Below are positions 40,401 to 48,264 of a stretch of DNA of 60,829 bases, one piece after another. The stretch is from Porphyromonas bennonis DSM 23058 = JCM 16335 (lineage in GTDB: Bacteria > Bacteroidota > Bacteroidia > Bacteroidales > Porphyromonadaceae). The stretch lies in the NCBI RefSeq assembly GCF_000375645.1, contig NZ_AQWR01000006.1, positions 1 to 60,829 of the forward strand, read 5' to 3'. Each line of letters opens with the position of its first letter. The stretch's first letter is position 1. Made by a program: the position numbers and the translations under genes. The notes beneath the pieces are model-generated. The model was not told the DNA's origin, made no database searches, and saw only the letters and a program-made list of their open reading frames with translations.

Positions 40401-41584
40401 CTCAGACCATGAATAGAATATACCACTTGGCATCTGCGACTCTCGTCGCCCTCATCCTCTCCCTCGTGGCGGGATGTAGCACCGAGGATCCGATGGAGAG
40501 CTTTGATGCCGTCCTCTCCTCCAAGTCTCCCGCCGTGCTCGATCGGCCCGCCTCCTCAGAGCTGACGATCACCCCCGAGAGCACCGGCACGCTCGACCTG
40601 AGCTGGAGCGCCGCCAAGTATGGTGACAAGATCCCCGCCACCTACACCGTCATCCTCTCCCGCTCAGGGAGCGAGAAGCGGATCGACATTCCGGTACCCG
40701 CCGGCGCACGTCAGATCTCTATCCCACTCCAGCAGCTCAATAAGCGACTCGTCACCGAGCTGGAGATGGAGGGCGACACTCCGGGCAAGGTCTCCGTTAC
40801 GGTGGAGGCACTTCCTCTGGCCGACAAGGGCAACGACCACGCCCTCGAGACCTACAGGACCACCTCGGCGCCGCTGGAGCTGACCATCACTCCCTTCTTT
40901 GCCTCCGTCCGTCCCGACCTCTACTTCATCGTGGGGGACCTCAGCGGCAGAGACGGCGCTCCTGTCTGGAAGAATGACAATACCGATCACCTCTTCTTCG
41001 CCGATGACAATAGCGCCCTCACCTACCACTACGACGGGTACCTCAAGGCTGATGCCGCCTTCAAGATCTTCCCGGAGGCCAGCATAGGTAGCTGGGATAA
41101 CATCCTCGGGATGAAGGAGGGCAAGCTCGATATGGGCGGAGACAATATTGCGCTCCCCGCCGGCTCTTCTGACGGGTACTACCGTATCACCCTGACCGTC
41201 AATAGGGGCAAGCTCGATCCCGCTCAGGCGACCATCAGCTTTACGCCCATCGATGTATCAGCCAAGCCGACCCTCAGCAAGGTCGGTATCATCGGCACCG
41301 CCGGCATCGATTGGGATCACGACCTCTTCCTCGAGCAATCCAAGACCGAGCCACACCTCTGGATCGGCAGGGAGATCGTGCTGAAGGAGGGCGAGTTTAA
41401 GCTCCGCGCCGATGCTGCCTGGAGTACCAACTGGGGCGGTCAGGAAAAGGAGAAATTCCCCACCGACTTCGGCATCGCCGACGGCGGAGAGAACTGGAAG
41501 GTGACCGCCAAGGAGGCAGGGAAGTACAACGTCTACTTCAACGACCTCACCTGCAACTACTTCTTCCAGAAGCTCGACAAGTAA
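40397..41584 (+). CDS. susE: SusE-like outer-membrane starch-binding lipoprotein
   Basis: The 395-residue lipoprotein has lipobox VAGC (C27). An immunoglobulin-like N-terminal domain (PESTGTLDLSWSAAKYG) and two tandem SusE/SusF-type carbohydrate-binding modules (about 165-280 and 285-392, each with a FKI or FKL strand and terminal aromatic strand) are visible. It has the SusE domain count, not SusF's three. A strong terminator-like hairpin follows at 41618-41656. Confidence 0.85.
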   Translation: MTQTMNRIYHLASATLVALILSLVAGCSTEDPMESFDAVLSSKSPAVLDRPASSELTITPESTGTLDLSWSAAKYGDKIPATYTVILSRSGSEKRIDIPVPAGARQISIPLQQLNKRLVTELEMEGDTPGKVSVTVEALPLADKGNDHALETYRTTSAPLELTITPFFASVRPDLYFIVGDLSGRDGAPVWKNDNTDHLFFADDNSALTYHYDGYLKADAAFKIFPEASIGSWDNILGMKEGKLDMGGDNIALPAGSSDGYYRITLTVNRGKLDPAQATISFTPIDVSAKPTLSKVGIIGTAGIDWDHDLFLEQSKTEPHLWIGREIVLKEGEFKLRADAAWSTNWGGQEKEKFPTDFGIADGGENWKVTAKEAGKYNVYFNDLTCNYFFQKLDK

Positions 41585-41617
41585 CCTCCACACAGTAAGA
41601 AAGATTTTGATAGGTTT

Positions 41618-41656
41618 GCTCCCACCGGTGGCACGTTCCCGGTGGGAGCTTTTTTT
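41618..41656 (+). terminator. Terminator or attenuator between susE and susA
   Basis: A perfect 11-bp stem GCTCCCACCGG/CCGGTGGGAGC (41618-41628 with 41639-41649) is followed by seven T residues. The T-run ends only 6 bp before the ATG at 41663 and 12 bp before the ATG at 41669 of susA. A TAGGTTTG sequence (41611-41618) resembling a -7 element overlaps the stem. Confidence 0.82.
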
Positions 41657-41668
41657 ATCCCGATGATT

Positions 41669-43522
41669 ATGCAGACTCACAAGCCACTTATCACCCTCCT
41701 CCTACTGCTACTTACCTGCCCGCTCCTCAGAGCAGAGAGCCGGCTCACCATCCACCCGCAGCAGTGGTGGGTGGGGATGAAAGATCCGACACTCCAGATC
41801 CTCCTCTACGGAGACGAGCTGGTCGGTGCGACGCTCGCCGTGGAGGGCGACGGCGTCACGCTCACTGAGACGGTCACTCCGCCCAATCCTCGCTACCGTC
41901 TCCTCTATCTCGACCTCAGCGATGCCGTGCCTCAGGATCTCCGAATACGGATACAGGGGGCAGATGGCAACGAGCGTACCATCAGTTACCCTCTACTCAA
42001 GAGGAAGAGACAAGAGACAAAGGCTCAGGGTTTCTCCCCTGAGGATGTCCTCTACCTGATCATGCCGGATCGCTTTGCCAATGGTGACCCAACCAACGAC
42101 ACCATCGAGGGGATGCGAGAGACCCGGATCGATCGGAGCGACGGCATTGCCCGACATGGTGGGGACCTAAAGGGACTTAAGCAGAGTCTTCCCTACCTCT
42201 CCGACCTCGGCGTCACTGCCCTCTGGCTCAATCCTGTCCAGGAGAACGATATGAGCGAGGGCTCCTACCACGGCTATGCAATCACCGACTACTACCGCAT
42301 TGATCCCCGTCTGGGCAGCAACGATGACTTCCGCAACTTCGTGCAGGCGGCACACGAGAGAGGGCTAAAGGTCATCATGGATATGGTCTTCAATCACTGC
42401 GGCTCCGAGAGCCCACTCTTCCGCGATATGCCTGGAGAGGATTGGTTTCATCATGGCAGCCAGTACCACCAGACCTCCTTCAAGACCTCTACACAGATGG
42501 ATCCCAATGCACCGAAGAGAGAGCGGGAGGAGGCCACGGACGGATGGTTTGTAGAGACGATGCCGGACCTTAACCACAGCAACCCCCACGTGATGACCTA
42601 CCTCACACAGAGTAGCATCTACTGGATCGAGTATGCGGGGATCGATGGAATACGGCAGGACACCCACCCCTACGGTGATCTGGGGGCGATGGGGAAGTGG
42701 TGCGATTCGCTCTTAGCGGAGTATCCGGACTTCAATATCGTGGGGGAGACCTGGTTTATGCTCCCCTCACAGGTAGCCTACTGGCAGCGTGGCAGTCGTC
42801 TCGCCCGCCCGGAGGACAGTCGCCTGCCGACAGTGATGGACTTCCCCCTTATGCTTGCAACAACGAGGGCATTTGACGAAGAGACCACCCCGTGGGACGG
42901 CGGACTCTTCCACCTCTACGAGTGCCTCTCAGCCGACTTCGTCTACGAGGATAGGGATAGGCTGCTCACTTTCCTTGACAATCACGACACCTCCCGCTTC
43001 TGCAAGGAAAGCACCGATGCAGCCAACCTCAGCCGATACCGGCAGGCACTCGCCTTCCTCCTCACGACACGCGGCATCCCTCAGCTCTACTACGGTACCG
43101 AGATCCTGATGGCGGCAGACAAGAGTGAGGGGGATGGTGCTCTGAGACAGGACTTCCCCGGAGGATGGGCGGGCGACAGCATCGACGTCCTGAGAGGAGA
43201 GGGGCTCTCCCCGACACAGCAGGAGGCACTCGCCTACACCCGGCGACTCCTCACGTGGCGGCGAGGCAATAAGACCGTCACAAGGGGGAAACTCCGCCAC
43301 TACAGTCCTCGGGACGGCGTCTACCTCTACACCCGCAGTCTTGATGGCAGCTATGTGGTGGTGCTGCTCAACGGCACCTCCCAGGAGCGTCATATCGCGC
43401 TCCGGTCTCTACCGCTCCCCGAGGGGGTGACGATAGATCGGGAGGTCATCTCAGGGCGAGTGATCCCCCGATCAGAGACAACACTGCTCCTCCCGCCCCA
43501 CGATGTGATGATTCTCGAGTAA
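41669..43522 (+). CDS. susA: GH13 neopullulanase/cyclomaltodextrinase-type amylase (SusA-like)
   Basis: A signal peptide (LLLLLLTCPLLRAES) has no proper lipobox, so the enzyme is periplasmic. An N-terminal cyclomaltodextrinase-type Ig-like domain occupies about 25-115. The GH13 barrel has region I DMVFNH, region II GIRQDTHPY with nucleophile D331, region III VGETWF with acid E360, and region IV FLDNHDTSR with D440. Numbering is from the ATG at 41669; a GTG at 41642 lies inside the upstream hairpin. It cuts imported oligosaccharides for SusB. No terminator is seen before array E. Confidence 0.9.
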   Translation: MQTHKPLITLLLLLLTCPLLRAESRLTIHPQQWWVGMKDPTLQILLYGDELVGATLAVEGDGVTLTETVTPPNPRYRLLYLDLSDAVPQDLRIRIQGADGNERTISYPLLKRKRQETKAQGFSPEDVLYLIMPDRFANGDPTNDTIEGMRETRIDRSDGIARHGGDLKGLKQSLPYLSDLGVTALWLNPVQENDMSEGSYHGYAITDYYRIDPRLGSNDDFRNFVQAAHERGLKVIMDMVFNHCGSESPLFRDMPGEDWFHHGSQYHQTSFKTSTQMDPNAPKREREEATDGWFVETMPDLNHSNPHVMTYLTQSSIYWIEYAGIDGIRQDTHPYGDLGAMGKWCDSLLAEYPDFNIVGETWFMLPSQVAYWQRGSRLARPEDSRLPTVMDFPLMLATTRAFDEETTPWDGGLFHLYECLSADFVYEDRDRLLTFLDNHDTSRFCKESTDAANLSRYRQALAFLLTTRGIPQLYYGTEILMAADKSEGDGALRQDFPGGWAGDSIDVLRGEGLSPTQQEALAYTRRLLTWRRGNKTVTRGKLRHYSPRDGVYLYTRSLDGSYVVVLLNGTSQERHIALRSLPLPEGVTIDREVISGRVIPRSETTLLLPPHDVMILE

Positions 43523-43567
43523 GCCACTTAAGTAGCTCTGTAAGCACCCTCCAAATATGGCTCTCGA

Positions 43568-43627
43568 CTATTACCGGTATTAGTGAAATCTATTACCGGT
43601 ATTAGTGCGCACTAATACCGGTAATAG
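43568..43627. repeat. 22-bp-pitch palindrome array E (3 units, contains a perfect 38-bp palindrome)
   Basis: Units start at 43568 and 43590 (both CTATTACCGGTATTAG) and 43612 (CTAATACCGGTAATAG). The middle spacer TGCGCA is itself a palindrome, so 43590-43627 is a perfect 38-bp palindrome. The array is 46 bp past the susA stop. Confidence 0.94.
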
Positions 43628-43633
43628 ATTTAT

Positions 43634-43649
43634 CCCTGAGGGAGGGGGG
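43634..43649 (+). promoter_or_regulatory. G-rich tract and CCCTGAGGG stem flanking array E
   Basis: CCCTGAGGG (43634-43642) runs into GGGAGGGGGG (43640-43649), between array E and the recQ promoter. It matches the flank of array D in opposite orientation. Confidence 0.5.
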
Positions 43650-43696
43650 CTCAGAGCGCTGAGGGAACCACTCCTCTACCATTACGGGACGGGGGC

Positions 43697-43726
43697 TTGG
43701 GGAGATGGTGCAAAAGCGTATATTTG
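43697..43726 (+). promoter_or_regulatory. Promoter upstream of recQ
   Basis: TTG at 43697-43699, a 19-bp spacer, then TATATTTG at 43719-43726. This fits the Bacteroidota -33/-7 consensus and would give a leader of about 125 nt before recQ. Confidence 0.6.
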
Positions 43727-43859
43727 CGACCGCTTAGGCGAGGTCGGAGCAGCAGAGGCTGCGATTTTTTATCCACTTCATCATCCGATATTTGGAGAGG
43801 TAGCCTTTTTTTGACTACCTTTATGAAGTAAATAAAAATCACCGACCTTGCCCTAAGAG

Positions 43860-46061
43860 ATGGAACAGTCCGACGACTTACTACACAAGACCCTCAAGCA
43901 CTTCTTTGGCTTCGACACCTTCAAGGGTGAGCAGGCCGAGATCATAGCGAGCATCCTGGCCGGTCATGACACCTTCGTGCTTATGCCGACCGGCGGAGGC
44001 AAGTCCCTCTGCTACCAGCTGCCCGCCCTGATCAGCGAGGGCACCTCGATCATCATCTCTCCACTCATCGCTCTGATGAAGAATCAGGTGGATGCGATCC
44101 GAGGCTGCGCTGCAGACCCGTCCGTGGCTCATGTCATGAACTCCTCGCTCACCAAGTCTGAGCTGGAGGAGGTGCGTGCCGACCTGGCGAGCGGAGCGAC
44201 AAAGATGCTCTTCGTCGCTCCGGAGAGTCTGACGAAGGAGGAGAATGTGGAGTTCCTCAAGTCGATACCTGTATCCTTCTACGCCGTGGACGAGGCGCAC
44301 TGTATCAGCGAGTGGGGTCATGACTTCCGGCCGGAGTACCGCCGCATCCGGGAGATCGTCGATCAGATCGAGCGACGTCCTATCATCGCTCTCACGGCGA
44401 CCGCGACGCCGATGGTGCAGCAGGATATCCTGAAGGCGCTCGAGATGAGGGACGCGAGGGTCTTCCGCAGCTCCTTCAATCGGTCCAATCTCTACTACGA
44501 GATCCGACGGAAGGACAGCGAGGTGGAGCCGGATATCATCCGCTTCATCAAGGAGCACCACCACAAGAGCGGGATCATCTACTGCATGAGCCGCAAGAAG
44601 GTGGAGAACCTCGCCGAGGTGCTCAGGGCCAACGACATCAAGGCACTCCCCTACCACGCCGGGATCGAGAGCAAGGTGCGGGATGAGACGCAGGATGCGT
44701 TCCTCAACGAGAGCATCGATGTCATCGTGGCGACGATAGCCTTCGGGATGGGGATCGACAAGCCGGATGTCCGCTTCGTGATCCATTACGACATCCCGAA
44801 GAGCCTGGAGAGCTACTACCAGGAGACCGGTCGAGCGGGGCGGGACGGCGGAGAGGGGCTCTGCATCGCTTACTACAGCAATGCCGACATCGACAAGATG
44901 GCGAAGCTCCTCCATAGTAAGAATAAGACGAATAACGAGAGGGTCGTGGGCTCCCTCCTTCTCGAAGAGATGAAGTCCTATGCAGAGAGCCCGATATGCC
45001 GACGGAAGTTTCTCCTCAATTACTTCGGAGAGACTTACGAGCAAGATAACTGTCACAACTGCGATAACTGTAAAGCGCACCATAAGAGAGTGGAAGCAAA
45101 AGAGACACTGATCAGCATACTCGAGGCAGTGAGTGTGCTTAAGGAGGAATTTAAGACCGACTACATCATTCACTTCCTCCTGGGTAAGAAGACGGTCGAC
45201 ATCGAGAACTACAAGCACGATGATCTCGAGGAATTTGGCTCGCTCAAGGGGGAGGACGAGGAGCTACTGGATGCGGTGATCCGTCAGGCGATCATCGACG
45301 GATACATCGACAAGAGCATCGAGAGGCACGGCATACTGAGCCTCACTGCTAAGGGACGGACCTTCATGAAGAAGCCCAAGTCCTTCCTCGTCAGTCTCCC
45401 CTCAGATGAGGAGGATGAGGATGAGGAGGCAGAGCGCGCCTCCAAAGGCGCCGGTACAGGGGGCGGTGGTGCTGCGGACCCGGAGCTCTACTCCATTCTT
45501 AAGGATGCGGTGAAGAAGAAGGCGAAGGAGCTCAAGGTGCCTGCCTACGTCGTCTTCCAGGATGCCAGCCTGCAGGATATGGCTAGCGTCTACCCGGTGT
45601 CGATGGAGGAGTTGCAGAATATCACCGGAGTCGGCAAGAGCAAGGCTGAGAAGTATGGTGCCCCCTTCATCGCTCTGATCAAGGAGTACGTGGAGGAGAA
45701 TGACATCGAGCGGCCGGAGGACATTCGCATACGGACGGTACCCAATAAGTCCAAGCTCAAGGTCTCCATCGTACAGCACATCGATCGGAAGGTCTCGCTC
45801 GAGGACATCGCAAACTCCAATAACATGGACTTCAGCGACCTGCTCTCGGAGATCGAGTCGATCGTCTACTCCGGCACTAAGATCAATATCAATTACTTCA
45901 TCGACGACGTCATGGACTCCGATGATGTGGATGAGATCTTCGACTACTTCCGCCACTCCCCCACGGATGACCTCGACACGGCGATGTCTGCCTTGGAGGT
46001 GTACGAGGAGGATGAGGTGAGACTTATTAGGATAAAATTCATCTCCGAGCTGGCTAATTAA
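43860..46061 (+). CDS. recQ: ATP-dependent DNA helicase RecQ
   Basis: The protein has 733 residues. Walker A MPTGGGKS is at 42-49 and DEAH at 144-147 in DEAHCISEWGHDFRPEY. Motif VI is YQETGRAGRDG. The zinc-binding cysteines lie in CRRKFLLNYFG and CHNCDNC near 376-400, and a winged-helix RQC region follows. An acidic linker leads to an HRDC-like segment near 545-600, and a further C-terminal helical region runs to 733. RecQ unwinds recombination and fork intermediates. It starts a five-gene operon. Confidence 0.94.
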   Translation: MEQSDDLLHKTLKHFFGFDTFKGEQAEIIASILAGHDTFVLMPTGGGKSLCYQLPALISEGTSIIISPLIALMKNQVDAIRGCAADPSVAHVMNSSLTKSELEEVRADLASGATKMLFVAPESLTKEENVEFLKSIPVSFYAVDEAHCISEWGHDFRPEYRRIREIVDQIERRPIIALTATATPMVQQDILKALEMRDARVFRSSFNRSNLYYEIRRKDSEVEPDIIRFIKEHHHKSGIIYCMSRKKVENLAEVLRANDIKALPYHAGIESKVRDETQDAFLNESIDVIVATIAFGMGIDKPDVRFVIHYDIPKSLESYYQETGRAGRDGGEGLCIAYYSNADIDKMAKLLHSKNKTNNERVVGSLLLEEMKSYAESPICRRKFLLNYFGETYEQDNCHNCDNCKAHHKRVEAKETLISILEAVSVLKEEFKTDYIIHFLLGKKTVDIENYKHDDLEEFGSLKGEDEELLDAVIRQAIIDGYIDKSIERHGILSLTAKGRTFMKKPKSFLVSLPSDEEDEDEEAERASKGAGTGGGGAADPELYSILKDAVKKKAKELKVPAYVVFQDASLQDMASVYPVSMEELQNITGVGKSKAEKYGAPFIALIKEYVEENDIERPEDIRIRTVPNKSKLKVSIVQHIDRKVSLEDIANSNNMDFSDLLSEIESIVYSGTKININYFIDDVMDSDDVDEIFDYFRHSPTDDLDTAMSALEVYEEDEVRLIRIKFISELAN

Positions 46062-46067
46062 TATGTC

Positions 46068-46964
46068 ATGACACGATCTAAGTCACTTCCCCTACTCCTC
46101 TTGCTGGGCAGTCTCATTCTGCTCCTCTCCGGCTGTCATAAGAGAGGCGGTGATGGGGGGATCAATAAGCAGATCAGCTGGCAGACGGTCCACGTCGAGA
46201 GAGCCTACACAGACACCCTCACCCCGAGGACCTGGCAGGACACCACGCTCTCGATCCCGACCTACACCGTCTCACTGGATCTCCTCGAGCCTACCGCCGA
46301 GGGAGATGCGGGTGTGGTCGCAGACTCGCTCAGGGTCTACCTCATCGCCTGTCACGCCCTGGAGGGTCCCGACTACGAGGCGCAGACGAGCATGCAGAGC
46401 TACCTCGACAGCGTGGTGGCTCAGGGGCTGGAGGGCTTTATCTCCGACCTGGCACGCGCCAAGACCTTGATGAGAGACGATGCGGAGTCGCCCACGGCGC
46501 TTCTCTCCTTCTTCGCCGAGGAGATGATCAAGTCCGACTCCATTACTTATAATCAGGCGGACTTGGTCTCCGTCAAGATCAGCCAGTACGACTTCAGCGG
46601 CGGAGCCAATGGCGCCTCCTCGATCCGGTCCGCCAATTACGACCTCAGGTACAATACCCCGATCACCGTCCATCAGCTCTTTGCAGACGGCACTGAGGAT
46701 AAGGTCGACGACCTGCTCCTCTCGGCGCTGATGAAGTCCTTCGGAGTGGAGAGCCCCGACGCTCTGGCGGACAAGGGAGTCTACTTCTATGAGGAGGCAA
46801 AGATGGGAGAGTACTTTTACCTCACCTCTGAGGGCGTCACCTTCTACTTCAATCCCTACGACATCGCCGCCCACTTCGTCGGACCGATAGAGCTCACGCT
46901 GCCCTACGCTGATATTGCCGGCTGCCTCAAGGATGAGTACAAGCAGCGACTGATGACCGAATGA
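46068..46964 (+). CDS. DUF3298/DUF4163-type lipoprotein
   Basis: The 298-residue protein has lipobox LLSGC near residue 23. An N-terminal beta-rich domain is followed by a DUF3298-like C-terminal part with YNQADLVSVKISQYDFSGGANG and YFYLTSEGVTFYFNPYDIA, as in RsiV-like and other exported proteins of Gram-positives and Bacteroidota. Function is unknown. It lies 6 bp after recQ, and its stop overlaps rsmG (ATGA). Confidence 0.75.
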   Translation: MTRSKSLPLLLLLGSLILLLSGCHKRGGDGGINKQISWQTVHVERAYTDTLTPRTWQDTTLSIPTYTVSLDLLEPTAEGDAGVVADSLRVYLIACHALEGPDYEAQTSMQSYLDSVVAQGLEGFISDLARAKTLMRDDAESPTALLSFFAEEMIKSDSITYNQADLVSVKISQYDFSGGANGASSIRSANYDLRYNTPITVHQLFADGTEDKVDDLLLSALMKSFGVESPDALADKGVYFYEEAKMGEYFYLTSEGVTFYFNPYDIAAHFVGPIELTLPYADIAGCLKDEYKQRLMTE

Positions 46965-47602
46965 GCGCCGACCTGACCACTATAGAGCGGTACTTCCCCA
47001 CCCTCACCGCTGAGCAGCTCGACCGGCTGAGCCGGCTGCCTGATCTGTATAAGGAGTGGAATGAGAAGATCAACGTCGTCTCCCGCAAGGACATCGACCA
47101 GATCCTCGAGCACCACATCCTCCACTCGATGGTGATCGGGCGGTACACCTCCTTCCGTCCCGGGACGCGGATCATCGATGTCGGCACCGGTGGCGGACTG
47201 CCTGGGATACCGCTGGCGATCCTCTTCCCAGAGTGTCACTTCACCCTGATCGACGGGACGGGAAAGAAGATCCGAGTCACCCGGGCCATCGCCGATGCGA
47301 TCGGCCTGACGAACGTGGAGGCTGTCCATACCCGCTCCGAGGAGTGGCAGGGACGCTACCACTTCATCGTCAGCCGTGCCGCAATGGACCTCTCTGATCT
47401 CGTCCGCACGTCGGGTCACCTGATCGACCGGAGGGAGCAGCTCAATGCCCTCCCCAATGGGATCATCACCCTCAAGGGTGGCGATCTGACGGAGGAGCTC
47501 CGACCCTTCCGCAAGTCGGTTGAGGTGGTGGAGATCAAGAGCCTCTACCCCGAGCTCGAGTACTACGACACTAAGAAAATCATTTACCTACCCCTACACT
47601 GA
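46961..47602 (+). CDS. rsmG: 16S rRNA (guanine527-N7)-methyltransferase (RsmG/GidB)
   Basis: This 213-residue SAM enzyme methylates G527 of 16S rRNA. The N-terminal RLPDLYKEWNEKINVVSRKD, the SAM loop IDVGTGGGLPGIPLAI and the later SRAAMDLSDLV are characteristic. It overlaps the lipoprotein gene upstream and the MBL hydrolase downstream. Confidence 0.94.
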   Translation: MSADLTTIERYFPTLTAEQLDRLSRLPDLYKEWNEKINVVSRKDIDQILEHHILHSMVIGRYTSFRPGTRIIDVGTGGGLPGIPLAILFPECHFTLIDGTGKKIRVTRAIADAIGLTNVEAVHTRSEEWQGRYHFIVSRAAMDLSDLVRTSGHLIDRREQLNALPNGIITLKGGDLTEELRPFRKSVEVVEIKSLYPELEYYDTKKIIYLPLH

Positions 47603-48243
47603 TGCTACACTTCCAGACATTTACCGTCAATCAGATCTTTGAGCACCCCTACCTCGTATGGGACGACACGCTCGAGACGGTCATCATCGACCCGGGCTTT
47701 GGCTCGGTCCGCGCGACGGAGCAGCTGGCCGCTTTCGTCGAGAAGAAAGGTCTGCGCCCCGTCCGCTGCATCCTGACACACGCCCACTTTGACCACGTTA
47801 TGGGCGCCTCCTTTGTCCGGGACAAGTGGGGACTTGAGATCGAGGCATCGTCAGACGAGATCGGCAGCCTGCCGAGCCTGATGGATCAATTTGCCGCCAT
47901 GTCACTGAAGGTTCCCGAGGGAGTACGCGAGGTGGAGCTTGTCCCCTTCCGCGACGAAGAGCAGGGGCAGATACATTATGGGGAGCGGACGCTGCGAATC
48001 CTGCGGACCCCGGGTCACACAGCCGGTGGCGTCTCCTTTTTTGACCAAGAGGCCGGGGCGCTCTTTACCGGGGACACGCTCTTCGCCGGGGGCTGCGGCA
48101 GGACCGACCTCTGGGGCGGTGACGAGGCGCAGCTGATGCACTCGATCCGCGAGGTGCTCTTTGCCCTGCCCGACGAGACGGAGGTCTACCCGGGACACGG
48201 CCCCCTAACCACCATCGGGGAGGAGAGGAAGAATTACAAATAA
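47602..48243 (+). CDS. MBL-fold metallo-hydrolase (glyoxalase II-like)
   Basis: The 213-residue protein has the metal-binding THAHFDHVMG, GHTAGGVSFF, the bridging-Asp GDTLFAGGCGRTDL, and YPGHGPLTTIG with the last His. It is a YcbL-type stand-alone MBL enzyme, probably a cytosolic thioesterase; the substrate is not readable. The start overlaps the rsmG stop (TGATG). Confidence 0.9.
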   Translation: MLHFQTFTVNQIFEHPYLVWDDTLETVIIDPGFGSVRATEQLAAFVEKKGLRPVRCILTHAHFDHVMGASFVRDKWGLEIEASSDEIGSLPSLMDQFAAMSLKVPEGVREVELVPFRDEEQGQIHYGERTLRILRTPGHTAGGVSFFDQEAGALFTGDTLFAGGCGRTDLWGGDEAQLMHSIREVLFALPDETEVYPGHGPLTTIGEERKNYK

Positions 48244-48264
48244 AAACCAGACATACAACTATCT

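Noticed and set aside
41642-41668. GTG start for susA, adding 9 residues
   Set aside because: It lies in the right arm of the terminator stem; the ATGs at 41663 and 41669 give a standard signal peptide.
43605-43814. 69-codon plus-strand frame between susA and recQ
   Set aside because: It begins inside array E and runs through the recQ promoter; no homology pattern is visible.
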